The position numbers and the translations under genes are program-made. DNA of 64,000 bases from Proteiniphilum acetatigenes DSM 18083 (GTDB lineage: Bacteria; Bacteroidota; Bacteroidia; Bacteroidales; Dysgonomonadaceae): positions 124,001 to 188,000 of the forward strand of contig NZ_KB905694.1 in the NCBI RefSeq assembly GCF_000380985.1, in the 5' to 3' direction. The notes beneath the pieces were generated by a model. The model made no database searches, was not told the origin of the DNA, and saw nothing but the letters and a program-made list of their open reading frames with translations. Position 1 is the first letter of the stretch. Every line of letters begins with the position of its first letter. This document shows, piece after piece, positions 45,705 through 54,400 of this stretch.

Positions 45705-45752
45705 AATGCCCCCAAAAGATCTTTGTCTAACCTTTGGGGGCATTTCACTTTT
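45705..45752. terminator. Terminator after the surface GH13 gene
   Basis: AATGCCCCCAAAAG (45705-45718) pairs with CTTTGGGGGCATT (45732-45744), then TCACTTTTG. About 13 pairs with a 13-base loop; may also serve the convergent M23 peptidase gene. Confidence 0.8.
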
Positions 45753-45842
45753 GTGGTATACCCTTCTTTTTATTTCATAAACGGAGCGGGTGACACGCTC
45801 AGGATCCATGTGAGACGATCAGGAACGGGATAGTGGACGATT

Positions 45843-47150
45843 TCAGGAGTGGGACGGTATAAGGGTTAAGGAATCAGGGACCTGCTCCTCTTCCGCGAAC
45901 AACTGTCCTGCCATCCGTAAACTATCCAGTTGAAACATCACCCTGTCCTGCACAAGCATAAAGCTATCCCTCAATTCAGGCCTCACCGGCAGGCAGGGGG
46001 GCGACTCGATGGTAAGGGGATTGACGGGCTGATTGTTCTTGTGTACCCGGAAATCGAGATGAGGGCCGGTAGAGAGTCCGGTAGAACCTACGTAAGCGAT
46101 CACATCCCCCTGCTTTACCCGACTCCCTTTCTCAATCCCTTTGGCAAAGCGGCTAAGATGCATATAAGTGGTCGTATAGGTGGCATTGTGTTTTATCTTC
46201 AGAAAATTCCCCGCTCCACCACGTTGAAATCCTTTTTCAACTACTACCCCGTCGCCAATCGTCTTTACGGGCGTACCCACCGGTGCGGCATAATCCACGC
46301 CATGATGCGGACGATGACGTTTCAATATGGGATGGAAGCGGGAGTTGGAAAACTTCGACGTAATGCGGAAAAAATCAAGAGGATTTTTTAAAAATGCTTT
46401 CCGCAGACTATTTCCCTCTTCGTCAAAAAACTCCATGATGGAATCCTGTTGAAACGGGATCGCCCGGAACTTCTTCCCCTGATGCGTGAAAACTGCCCCT
46501 TCGATAGAAGAGATTCCTACCCTAGTAGTATCGTCTATATAGGCTACGTCATACATCAAGCGGAACGAATCGCCTTTTTTGACATCAAAGAAGTCGACCT
46601 GCCAGGCATATACATCCGAGAGTTTAAGTGCCAGCAAAGCCGGGGCACCGGTATCCATAATCGCATTCCACAGAGAAGAGTTAATTGTTCCTTCTGCATA
46701 TTCACGTTTCAGGGTAACCGGTTTTGTATAATCATATACACTGATTGTATCGCCACTTAAATCTACTACAGCGTAATCGGTACGCGACTTTTCAAAAACA
46801 ACATATTTCACGGTCGATGTAGAGTCGGTGATTGCCGCATATGAATTTCCAACCTGCAATCTTGAAGGAGGATAAATGGAAGATACCGCATCTATAATCT
46901 TCTCCCTTTTATTGGCTTCAAATCCCAGATTAGACAAAATAGTGGCAAGATACTCCCCACGCCCTATTTCATAATGGGTTACATCCAGCGAATCGACGCA
47001 TATCCCATATTCATACACACAACTTGTCTCTTCCTGATCAGTCTGGTCAACCTGTTGTTCCTCCTTTTTTAATCCACATGAAACAACAGCGACTATTAAC
47101 AAAGAATAGATAATCGACTGAATCGTTTTTTTTCTGTTTGTCTTATACAT
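45843..47150 (-). CDS. M23 family peptidoglycan metallopeptidase lipoprotein
   Basis: 435 residues. Lipoprotein-type signal ending VVSC, then GLKKEE, which lacks the acidic surface motif, so it is expected on the periplasmic side. An OapA/LysM-like and SH3-like middle region precedes the LytM domain: HRPHHGVDYAAPVGTPV carries the first zinc ligands and GLSTGPHLDFRV the final H-x-D type pair, with YTTTYMHLSRFAKG between. Such enzymes cut stem peptides or cross-links during growth and division. It is alone on its strand, converging on the sugar operon. Confidence 0.92.
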   Translation of the reverse strand: MYKTNRKKTIQSIIYSLLIVAVVSCGLKKEEQQVDQTDQEETSCVYEYGICVDSLDVTHYEIGRGEYLATILSNLGFEANKREKIIDAVSSIYPPSRLQVGNSYAAITDSTSTVKYVVFEKSRTDYAVVDLSGDTISVYDYTKPVTLKREYAEGTINSSLWNAIMDTGAPALLALKLSDVYAWQVDFFDVKKGDSFRLMYDVAYIDDTTRVGISSIEGAVFTHQGKKFRAIPFQQDSIMEFFDEEGNSLRKAFLKNPLDFFRITSKFSNSRFHPILKRHRPHHGVDYAAPVGTPVKTIGDGVVVEKGFQRGGAGNFLKIKHNATYTTTYMHLSRFAKGIEKGSRVKQGDVIAYVGSTGLSTGPHLDFRVHKNNQPVNPLTIESPPCLPVRPELRDSFMLVQDRVMFQLDSLRMAGQLFAEEEQVPDSLTLIPSHS

Positions 47151-47340
47151 AACTGGTTACATTTACCATTTCCCTGGTTCCGGAACAGGCAAGAAAAACA
47201 GATAATCACCTGACAAATTCACAGATACAGCCTGTATTACGCGCTTTTGGATACCGGGAGGCAGAATGGATCCGACTTAGTTAATCTGAGTACAAAGATG
47301 CACAAAAATCTCAGACAAGCAAAAAAATATCGGTGTTCTG

Positions 47341-48303
47341 TCACCTTGAGCGTACCTCTTTCCTCATAAATGAAATGTAAGCAAACATAAAAAAGAGGAG
47401 CGTGATGGAGATTAATCCTGTGAGTTGAGGCCATACCACCAGTAAACTCTGCCCCAATGACAGAGGACTTGGGATAGCACCATCCATCTGTTCGAATGTG
47501 AGTGGTCCAAGACTCCTCACCGAAGGCATCAACATGGTCATAGTGATCTCCTGGAACAATTCCCCGGGTGAAAATCGTAGTAAATTCAACATAAACTTCT
47601 GGTAGCGGACGACCTGATCAGGCATAGCCATAGGCGAGGGACTCAGTGCTTTACCCACCACATTCATGATAATATTATAGAAGAGACTGAAAAACAACCA
47701 TACGGCTATCCCCGACAATGCGGATGTTGCAGGTTGTTTGCTCTTGATAGAGAAGAAGAGCGCCAGATTGAGCCAGAGCGCAATGTAGACCATTGAAAGC
47801 AACAGGAAGACCACAATACGGCAGAACTCCTCAGCAGTCGGCGGTATACCGATAAATATCAATCCGAAGCCCATCACCAGAAAGCCGAGAGCAAAAAGCA
47901 TGATGCCAATCACAAAAAGTGCAGCTATCCATTTTGCATTTAAGATATAGTCCCTGTAGATAGGTTGCGACAGCAGGCGACTTAAAGTCCCTTTGTTCTG
48001 TTCGGTATTGATTGCATCAAATCCCAGCGCGATCCCCAGCAAGGGGCCGAGGAAACCTATAAAAACAGCGAACGAAGGTAAAGCGCCGTCTGAAGCTGTA
48101 AACAGTTTTAAAAAAAGAAAATTATCATCGGTACTCCCCTGTTTCACAGCTTCACCTATATTGCTCAGAGCCGTATAGAGTGAACCCATACAGGTCAGGG
48201 CAATAAGAATGATCAGGATAACTGCTTTCCAGCTTTTCATATAATCGGATATCTCTTTCCGCACTATTACCCAGAAAGGCTTTGATATATTATTCATGTT
48301 CAT
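47341..48303 (-). CDS. ABC transporter permease (ABC-2 type)
   Basis: 320 residues, six membrane segments with a large extracytoplasmic loop after helix 1, the pattern of ABC-2 permeases with a separate ATPase. The start (FWVIVRKEISDYMKSWKAVILI) is typical of exporters such as the NosY/GldF type. Its start overlaps the ATPase gene by 14 bases, so the two are translationally coupled. With the NEW3-domain gene upstream they make one operon. Substrate unknown. Confidence 0.88.
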   Translation of the reverse strand: MNMNNISKPFWVIVRKEISDYMKSWKAVILIILIALTCMGSLYTALSNIGEAVKQGSTDDNFLFLKLFTASDGALPSFAVFIGFLGPLLGIALGFDAINTEQNKGTLSRLLSQPIYRDYILNAKWIAALFVIGIMLFALGFLVMGFGLIFIGIPPTAEEFCRIVVFLLLSMVYIALWLNLALFFSIKSKQPATSALSGIAVWLFFSLFYNIIMNVVGKALSPSPMAMPDQVVRYQKFMLNLLRFSPGELFQEITMTMLMPSVRSLGPLTFEQMDGAIPSPLSLGQSLLVVWPQLTGLISITLLFFMFAYISFMRKEVRSR

Positions 48304-49027
48304 TCCCTCCTAAATAATGGTTATATACCTCTTCCAATTCTCCCGGTTTATTATGCAACTCATTTATATCGATCAGGGTAAGCAACCGTCCTTTTCCGAA
48401 CAGCCCGACCCGGTCACACAGTTGCTGTACCTGATGCAAATGATGCGAAGAAAAGAGCACAGTCAATCCGTTTTCATGACTCAGGTGGCGGATCAGATGA
48501 ATAAAATCCTGCACACCGGTAGGATCAATACCGGAAGTGGGCTCATCGAGAATGATAATTTCCGGATCTTTGATCAGGACATCAGCCAATCCGAGCCTTT
48601 GCCTCATCCCTTTTGAATATTTTCCGGTCCGTTTATCCGTTTCGTTACCCAGCCCCACACGATGAAGGAGGGAAGTGGCTTTTTCACAGGCCACAGATCG
48701 GGGAATCCCATTCAGTTCTGCCGTATAAATGAGGTTCTCCATTCCCGTCATATCTTCATAAAATCCGACATCTTCAGGGAGATAGCCTACTTTTCTTTTT
48801 ACTTCGACGGGAGAAGTGGTAGAATTGATTCCGCAGACCGAAACATTGCCTGCGGTAGGCTCCGTCAAGCCCAGAATCATCAGGATGGTAGTCGATTTTC
48901 CGGCTCCATTGGGTCCAAGCAGGCCAAAAATCTCCCCCTTTCGTATGTTCAGGTCAAGATTGTCTACCGCCGTAAAATCTCCGTACCGCTTTGTCAGGCC
49001 GGTTAACTCAATTACATGCTGAGCCAT
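48290..49027 (-). CDS. ABC transporter ATP-binding protein
   Basis: 245 residues. Walker A GLLGPNGAGKST, signature YSKGMRQRLGLA (the SxGMxxR variant usual in ABC-2 exporters), Walker B IIILDEPTSGIDP and the H-loop FSSHHL are all intact. It pairs with the overlapping permease gene. The nearest relatives by pattern are NosF/GldA-type and antibiotic-type exporters, but no GldG partner is present, so a gliding role is not supported. Confidence 0.92.
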   Translation of the reverse strand: MAQHVIELTGLTKRYGDFTAVDNLDLNIRKGEIFGLLGPNGAGKSTTILMILGLTEPTAGNVSVCGINSTTSPVEVKRKVGYLPEDVGFYEDMTGMENLIYTAELNGIPRSVACEKATSLLHRVGLGNETDKRTGKYSKGMRQRLGLADVLIKDPEIIILDEPTSGIDPTGVQDFIHLIRHLSHENGLTVLFSSHHLHQVQQLCDRVGLFGKGRLLTLIDINELHNKPGELEEVYNHYLGGNEHE

Positions 49028-49029
49028 TT

Positions 49030-50169
49030 CTACCTCCTTCCATATTTACGGAACAGATAAAAAATTGTTCCTGCTACTGCCAGAATAATTACTACACCTA
49101 TCCATCCCCAGAGCAGCGGTGTTTTCACGGTCATCCTGAAACTGGCACTTTTGTTCACCTCAGGCGTATTAGCACTGATATTCAACACATAATCGCCGGG
49201 GATAGCTTTTTTCGAGGCCCTGACAACAGCCTGGATATTTGCAGTTTCACCGGCTTTCAACGCCTCTACTGAAACAGGTTCAAAACTTACCTCCCAGCCG
49301 GTGGGTTTACTCGACGACAGTTTGATATCTTTCAATTCTGCAGATCCGGTATTGTTGACGACCAGGTCAATACGTTTCGTGTCTCCGGCCGTGATATCCG
49401 AACTTAACAAGCCCCGTGGAGTGGTAAGTTCCATATCGTAAGAACCAGTCACTACCACTTCAAGTTCCAACTCGTCGGAAGTGGTTCCGGTGGTTGCCTG
49501 AACAGGGATTTTATAGGTTCCCGCCTCCACATTGCCGGGCGGCGTGATCTCAATACTGATGTTCTCAGTAGTGTTCGGCTCCACCTGTGCCGACGTGGCC
49601 TGCTTTCCTCCGGCACGGAAAATAACATTCCATCCCCGGGGTGCAGCCGCCATTAAGGCATAGAGTTGTGTCTCGGCAGTCTTGTTGTTCAGATTGGCAT
49701 TGAAGTTAAAATTAGATCTGGCATTGCCCTGCATATTGGGCTGGTTGGTAGTAAACTCGGTTTTAAAAGTCCCCTGTGAAGATACCGTTACTGAAAGGGG
49801 TAATTCAGCTTCACCCGCACGTACGACAAAACGGTAGTTTCCTTTGTTCACCTGCAGCGGAACAGTCACCTGAAGATTAAACGATTTTTTATCGTTGGGC
49901 ATGACGGCAAGCTGATTGACGACATAGCTGCCCGACTTTATCTCCCACTCCCATCCGCGGGGTATACCGCTGACGGAAATGTCAGGATTTTTGAGACTCT
50001 CCGTCTCATTCACAATGTCGATACTGTAATTAATGGTTTCTCCCGGCGGTACGGAAATTTTGGTGTAAGGCGTGTAGAGCAGCATCTGCTTTTCCTTTTC
50101 TTCCGCATGTAACAGGCCAACGAAGCCCACAAAAAAAATCATCCAAAAATTCAATCTACATTTCATCAT
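49030..50169 (-). CDS. NEW3-domain protein with a C-terminal membrane anchor
   Basis: 379 residues: signal peptide (to about LLHAEEK), three consecutive immunoglobulin-like NEW3 domains (each with the pattern GxW/GW...NT...G-x-Y: SVPPGETINYSIDIVN, SGIPRGWEWEIKSG; AAPRGWNVIFRAGG, GNVEAGTYKIPV; GLLSSDITAGDTKRIDLVVNN, SKPTGWEVSFEP), then a single membrane helix (about 350-370) and a short basic tail. It begins the operon with the ABC ATPase two bases away. Such proteins are thought to sit outside the membrane beside their ABC exporter, perhaps gathering or delivering substrate. Confidence 0.85.
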   Translation of the reverse strand: MMKCRLNFWMIFFVGFVGLLHAEEKEKQMLLYTPYTKISVPPGETINYSIDIVNETESLKNPDISVSGIPRGWEWEIKSGSYVVNQLAVMPNDKKSFNLQVTVPLQVNKGNYRFVVRAGEAELPLSVTVSSQGTFKTEFTTNQPNMQGNARSNFNFNANLNNKTAETQLYALMAAAPRGWNVIFRAGGKQATSAQVEPNTTENISIEITPPGNVEAGTYKIPVQATTGTTSDELELEVVVTGSYDMELTTPRGLLSSDITAGDTKRIDLVVNNTGSAELKDIKLSSSKPTGWEVSFEPVSVEALKAGETANIQAVVRASKKAIPGDYVLNISANTPEVNKSASFRMTVKTPLLWGWIGVVIILAVAGTIFYLFRKYGRR

Positions 50170-50233
50170 AGCTCATTCACAATTACGATATATTATTATA
50201 ATATTACTTTTATAGCCTATACCGTGCAAAATC

Positions 50234-50262
50234 TTAGCGCAGAGTTCTAAGCCGTGCGCTAA
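50234..50262. repeat. Inverted repeat TTAGCGCA...TGCGCTAA
   Basis: Perfect 8-base arms at 50234-50241 and 50255-50262 with a 13-base centre, two helical turns apart. It lies 65-93 bases before the NEW3 gene start and could be a regulator site or an RNA hairpin. Confidence 0.5.
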
Positions 50263-50587
50263 CAAAATCCTGATTAAAGTGAATCAGTCAAAATATATAT
50301 GTTATTCAGAATGAAAGCTGCGAAAACAGCCGTACAAAATTAAAAAGAAGAAAGAGGCAAAATTGTTAATTTTTCCAAAAAAACAAAGCTTAACATTTAA
50401 TTATTTTTAAACATCCCCCCTATTAAAAGAAAAACTCCTACCGGAGGAATATAAACGGAGTATCAGAGCATTTTATTTTCAGTTGCCCTAATTTGAAAGT
50501 AACCGGATAAGCCTAAAAGAACATTTCTGATTTTTTGGGAAAGGAGGAACGGTTACATAGGATTATTCGATAATTATGTCCCCTGTT

Positions 50588-50618
50588 TTTGGCTGTTTTA
50601 AAACTTATATTAACTTTG
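50588..50618 (+). promoter_or_regulatory. Consensus Bacteroidetes promoter for the flavodoxin gene
   Basis: TTTG at 50588-50591, exactly 19 bases, then TAACTTTG at 50611-50618: a full match to TTTG-N19-TAnnTTTG, the best promoter in the window. The leader would be about 100 bases. Confidence 0.75.
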
Positions 50619-50727
50619 CGTAATTAACAAGGCAAAATCACGGTTGGGAAACAAACATACACTGAAATGTAAAATAATCGTATGAAACAGTAGATGTTTA
50701 TTCCGAACATAAAAAATGAATAATCTT

Positions 50728-51234
50728 ATGAAGTCGATCGCAATTATTTACGGTTCAAGCACCGAACACACCAAGAATGCGGCGGAAAAAATAGCCGAAT
50801 TGCTGGCTGATTACTCCCCCACCCTTGCCGATATTTATGAAGGTGATGAAACGCCGTTCCTAACTCATGATGTGTTGATCCTGGGCGTATCTACCTGGGG
50901 AGTACAGGACTTACAGGACGATTGGAATGATTTCTATCCCAAGTTGGAAAAACTGGACCTGTCGGGAAAAACCGTAGCACTTTTCGGATTGGGTGATGCT
51001 TCTATCTATCCCAGCTCCTACGTGGATGCCATGGGTATATTATATGAAATTGTCATTCAAAAAGGAGCAACCGTTATCGGGGAAGTTTCTCCCGAAGGAT
51101 ATGATTTCGAATATTCCAGGGCATTCAAAGACGGTAAATTCATCGGGCTACCGCTCGATGACGATTACGAACCCGACCTGACGGAAGGGCGTATCATTAA
51201 CTGGATAGAAAAGCTGAAACCCTATTTGGAATAG
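50728..51234 (+). CDS. fldA: Flavodoxin
   Basis: 168 residues from the ATG at 50728 (an in-frame ATG four codons earlier is less typical). FMN phosphate loop IIYGSSTEHTKNAAEKIAEL, the first isoalloxazine loop GVSTWGVQDLQDDW and the second loop FGLGDASIYPSSYVDAMG are all visible; long-chain flavodoxin. It carries electrons in place of ferredoxin, often under iron limitation. Strong own promoter. The 3' end overlaps the convergent GH13 gene by 13 bases. Confidence 0.94.
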   Translation: MKSIAIIYGSSTEHTKNAAEKIAELLADYSPTLADIYEGDETPFLTHDVLILGVSTWGVQDLQDDWNDFYPKLEKLDLSGKTVALFGLGDASIYPSSYVDAMGILYEIVIQKGATVIGEVSPEGYDFEYSRAFKDGKFIGLPLDDDYEPDLTEGRIINWIEKLKPYLE

Positions 51235-52577
51235 ATCCTGTATTCCCAGGGTTTCAATTCCATTTCTTCCACAGGGAGCACTTGGGATGTGTCGGGAAAA
51301 GAAGAAAATCCTTCACCCGGCACATTTCCGTTAAATTGTACATTTACGATTTCATTGCTGAAATTGAAAACGCAAACCACTTCGTTTCCATTGTTCACCC
51401 GTTTGAACGACCACACCTTTTCAGTACAATCGTTAGGTATCTCTGTCATCTCCCCGTCACGCTCCTGAGCTGAGAGTGCTTTATTCTTCTTTTTGAATCT
51501 GTTCAGCTTCCTGTAGAAGTCACTGAAGCTACCCTCATCTTCCCATTCAATAATATCCTTCTCAAAAAATTCCAGCCGGCGGTTCAATCCCACTTCCTGT
51601 CCACTGTATATCAGGGGAATTCCGGGGAGCATATAGGTCAGTGCCGCGAAAGGTTTTGCTGCTTCACCCATCCGTTCGAATTCGGTACCACTCCATGAAT
51701 TCTCATCGTGATTAGAAGTAAAATACATCGGTATGGCATGGGATGAAAAACGTTCATTCATTCTTTGCAGGGAAGCGCGTAATGAATCGACAGGCTCTTT
51801 TCCCTGTGCTATACTATTCATTTTATGATGGAAGTCCCAGGCGTAATAGGCATCGAACACCGATTCGTTCAATTCCGGTTTTTCCGCCTCGGCTAACAGA
51901 AAGATATCCGGATTCAGCATGACCAGGGAATCCTTTGCCACCTCCCAGAAATCAGTAGGTATTTCACCGGCCACGTCGCAACGAAAGCCGTCGATACCAG
52001 TCTCCCGGATCCAGAATTTCATCGCATCGATCATCGCTTCACGCATCTCGGGAACAGAGTAGTCCAACTGGGCAATATCAGTCCAGTCGTACATAATATT
52101 CAGATTTCCCAAACTGTCCCTTACATACCATTCGGGATGAGCTTTCACCCATATAGCATCGCGGGAAGTATGATTGGCTACCCAGTCGAGAATCACCTTC
52201 ATTCCCTGGTCCTGTGCTTGCTTCACTACAGCCTTAAAATCGGCCAGCGTACCGAACTCACTGTTGACCTCAGTATAATCCTTGATGGAGTAATAACTAC
52301 CCAGCGAACCCTTTCGATCCTCTTTACCGATAGACTGTACCGGCATAAACCAAAGGATATCTACTCCCAGCTTCTTTAATCTGGGCAGATGCTCCGAAAA
52401 AGCATGGAGTGTCCCTTCCGGCGTATACTGTCGTATATTTACCTCATATATTACTGCATTGTAAACCCATTCAGGATGTGCACTTTTAACAACATTCCCG
52501 TTTTCGTGACTCCTGTCCCGATTGCCGCATGCCACCAACAGCACCGACAAAAGAAATAATAGAAATATTTTTTTCAT
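51222..52577 (-). CDS. GH13 alpha-amylase family lipoprotein
   Basis: 451 residues. Lipoprotein signal ending LVAC, followed by GNRDR, which lacks the acidic surface motif, so probably periplasmic. GH13 barrel: DWVANH as region I, nucleophile D201 in GFRCDVAG, acid/base E230 in LLAEAEK, and D291 in SNHDENS. Short C-terminal beta domain. Compared with the two other GH13 enzymes it lacks N-terminal binding domains. It precedes nothing else on its strand and follows the MFS permease gene by 96 bases, so it probably belongs to the permease transcript as a further maltooligosaccharide-processing enzyme. Confidence 0.92.
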   Translation of the reverse strand: MKKIFLLFLLSVLLVACGNRDRSHENGNVVKSAHPEWVYNAVIYEVNIRQYTPEGTLHAFSEHLPRLKKLGVDILWFMPVQSIGKEDRKGSLGSYYSIKDYTEVNSEFGTLADFKAVVKQAQDQGMKVILDWVANHTSRDAIWVKAHPEWYVRDSLGNLNIMYDWTDIAQLDYSVPEMREAMIDAMKFWIRETGIDGFRCDVAGEIPTDFWEVAKDSLVMLNPDIFLLAEAEKPELNESVFDAYYAWDFHHKMNSIAQGKEPVDSLRASLQRMNERFSSHAIPMYFTSNHDENSWSGTEFERMGEAAKPFAALTYMLPGIPLIYSGQEVGLNRRLEFFEKDIIEWEDEGSFSDFYRKLNRFKKKNKALSAQERDGEMTEIPNDCTEKVWSFKRVNNGNEVVCVFNFSNEIVNVQFNGNVPGEGFSSFPDTSQVLPVEEMELKPWEYRIYSK

Positions 52578-52673
52578 TTTTAAGAATAAAGACTATTTTA
52601 AATTTGGGATTTGGGATTTCGGATCTGAGACTTGGAAATTCAAAATCTCCCGGTCTCCTCAATCACCTCAGTC
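52578..52673. repeat. Heptamer array between the MFS and GH13 genes
   Basis: TTTGGGA, TTTGGGA, TTTCGGA, TCTGAGA, CTTGGAA in exact phase at 52603-52637, on the plus strand; the same family as the array at 24009-24036. No terminator was found, so read-through from the permease gene is possible. Confidence 0.7.
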
Positions 52674-54200
52674 TCATTTACGCAGCCGATACACATCATC
52701 CCTGTCCTGGACAAAAAAGACGGAAAGTCCCCCCAAGACAAGTGAACAACCGGCAAGCACCATCGTCAGAATCACCTGTCCATGGAACAGATCGCGGGTA
52801 ATAGAACCCAGGATACTGGCGGCCAGTATCTGGGGTATCACGATAAAGAAATTAAAGATTCCCATATATGTACCCATTTTAGCTGCCGGTAATGAACCGG
52901 TAAGGATCGCATAAGGCATAGAAAGGATGCTGGCCCAAGCGAAGCCCACTCCTATCATCGGAATAAGCAGCATCATGGGATCTTTGATAAAATAGAGTGA
53001 GATAAAGGATATTCCTCCTAATGCCAACGCTACCGCATGGGTTGCTTTCCGGCCTACCTGCCGGGCAATCAATGGCAGAAGAAAGGCAGTCACAGCTGAA
53101 ACGGCATTGTACACGGCAAACAATACCCCTACCCAATTGGCACCCTGGTTATACAAAACCGATGTAGAATCGGTCGTACCATATACATGCTGCGTAATGG
53201 CCGGTGTAGTATAGATCCACATAGCATAAAATGCCAGCCAGGAAAAAAACTGCACGACAGCCAACTGCCCCATAGTCTTCGGCATATGTAACAGATCGTT
53301 CATGATCCCTACCAGTCCGGTCGGTTGATCCGATTTTCCCCTGATAAAGCCTGAAATAATCAGGATAATGCCGAATACAAGTAACAGACCTCCCACAATA
53401 TAAAGCTGTTCATTTTGATTTCCCAGGTCGGTAAACATGATCAGCAAAGTGGCGGCAAGACCTATGACAGTCCATACGGCTCCGTTCTTTAAGAACTGAG
53501 GCGGAGTCACCGGCGCTTTCACCACCATCTTTACACCGGTAGTCCTCTCTCTCTCCTCCTCACAAGCAGCCAGCTCTTCAGGGGAATACTCCTTCGATGT
53601 AAAAACGGTATAAAGCACTGAAGCAAGCAGTACTACACCACCTATATAAAATGAGAGTTTTACCGACTGGGGAATGACTCCCTCTTCGGCTATATTGGAA
53701 ACGCCGAACCAGTTGGTTAATATATAGGGTAATGCAGAAGCCACTACGGCACCGGTACCGATAAAGAAACTCTGCATGGCAAAACCCATTGTCCTCTGTT
53801 CGGTAGGGAGGTTATCACCGACGAATGCCCTGAACGGCTCCATGGAGATATTGATGGATGCGTCCATGATCCACAGCATCCCGGCAGCGATCCAAAGGGA
53901 GGGGGAGTTGGGCATAAAGAATAGTGCCAGCGTAGTAAAAAGAGCACCTATCATGAAATAGGGCCGTCGGCGTCCAAAACGGTTCCAGGTTTTGTCACTC
54001 AAATGTCCGATAATGGGTTGCACGATCAACCCGGTAATGGGAGCGGCGATCCACAGAATGGGTATATCTTCCACTCTTGCACCGAGCGTTTCGAAAATAC
54101 GGCTCACGTTCGCGTTCTGCAAAGCAAAACCGAATTGGATACCCAAAAAACCGAAACTCATGTTCCAGATCTCCCAAAAAGATAAGCGCCTTTTCTTCAT
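52674..54200 (-). CDS. Sugar permease of the major facilitator superfamily (SLC45/SUT-like)
   Basis: 508 residues, about twelve membrane segments. The N-terminal half shows the SLC45/GPH-like signature: [40 protein letters not shown] and [13 protein letters not shown], the last being the classic MFS loop motif. A cytoplasmic insert near residues 215-235 divides the halves. Members of this group move maltose, sucrose or similar disaccharides with protons. It is preceded by the second copy of the LacI operator, so it is very likely the inner-membrane importer for the sus system. Confidence 0.9.
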   Translation of the reverse strand: MKKRRLSFWEIWNMSFGFLGIQFGFALQNANVSRIFETLGARVEDIPILWIAAPITGLIVQPIIGHLSDKTWNRFGRRRPYFMIGALFTTLALFFMPNSPSLWIAAGMLWIMDASINISMEPFRAFVGDNLPTEQRTMGFAMQSFFIGTGAVVASALPYILTNWFGVSNIAEEGVIPQSVKLSFYIGGVVLLASVLYTVFTSKEYSPEELAACEEERERTTGVKMVVKAPVTPPQFLKNGAVWTVIGLAATLLIMFTDLGNQNEQLYIVGGLLLVFGIILIISGFIRGKSDQPTGLVGIMNDLLHMPKTMGQLAVVQFFSWLAFYAMWIYTTPAITQHVYGTTDSTSVLYNQGANWVGVLFAVYNAVSAVTAFLLPLIARQVGRKATHAVALALGGISFISLYFIKDPMMLLIPMIGVGFAWASILSMPYAILTGSLPAAKMGTYMGIFNFFIVIPQILAASILGSITRDLFHGQVILTMVLAGCSLVLGGLSVFFVQDRDDVYRLRK

Positions 54201-54236
54201 GTTGTAAGATTATTGAATGATATAAATTTAATGAAG

Positions 54237-54244
54237 TAAATATA
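54237..54244 (-). promoter_or_regulatory. Candidate -7 element for the MFS gene
   Basis: On the minus strand TATATTTA, one mismatch to TAnnTTTG. Its first base is 61 bases from the centre of the operator at 54298-54313, the same distance as in the susC region. Confidence 0.35.
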
Positions 54245-54297
54245 CTTCCCTTTCAATATCCGGAAACGGTTTTTCATAAAAACCAATTATTTTTTTC

Positions 54298-54313
54298 ATG
54301 CAATCGTATGCAT
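54298..54313. promoter_or_regulatory. LacI-family operator before the MFS permease
   Basis: ATGCAATCGTATGCAT, dyad-symmetric, sharing TGCAATCGT-TGCA with the site before susC. It lies between the permease and the LacI gene, 98 bases from the permease start, and after the LacI stop. Confidence 0.72.
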
Positions 54314-54400
54314 TTCTCCACTCGCCCTACCCATACTATTCGGCTTCGCCGTTGTTCATTCGTTACGTTTATGTTTAACAACTGAACAACTATTGAATAA

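Larger units (their letters stand above)
50170..50727. other. Long intergenic region between the NEW3 operon and the flavodoxin gene
   Basis: 558 bases, AT-rich. It holds an inverted repeat at 50234-50262 (TTAGCGCA / TGCGCTAA), a small CTCC/GGAG dyad near 50428, and the flavodoxin promoter at 50588-50618. No reading frame that I can support and no recognised RNA gene, although its length leaves room for an unrecognised small RNA. Confidence 0.5.

Noticed and set aside
45450-45809. Minus-strand frame of 119 codons at the end of the surface GH13 gene
   Set aside because: Overlaps coding sequence and a strong terminator, no family resemblance.
47237-47434. 65-codon minus-strand frame between the M23 and ABC permease genes
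   Set aside because: Overlaps the end of the permease gene in another frame and has no protein-like pattern.
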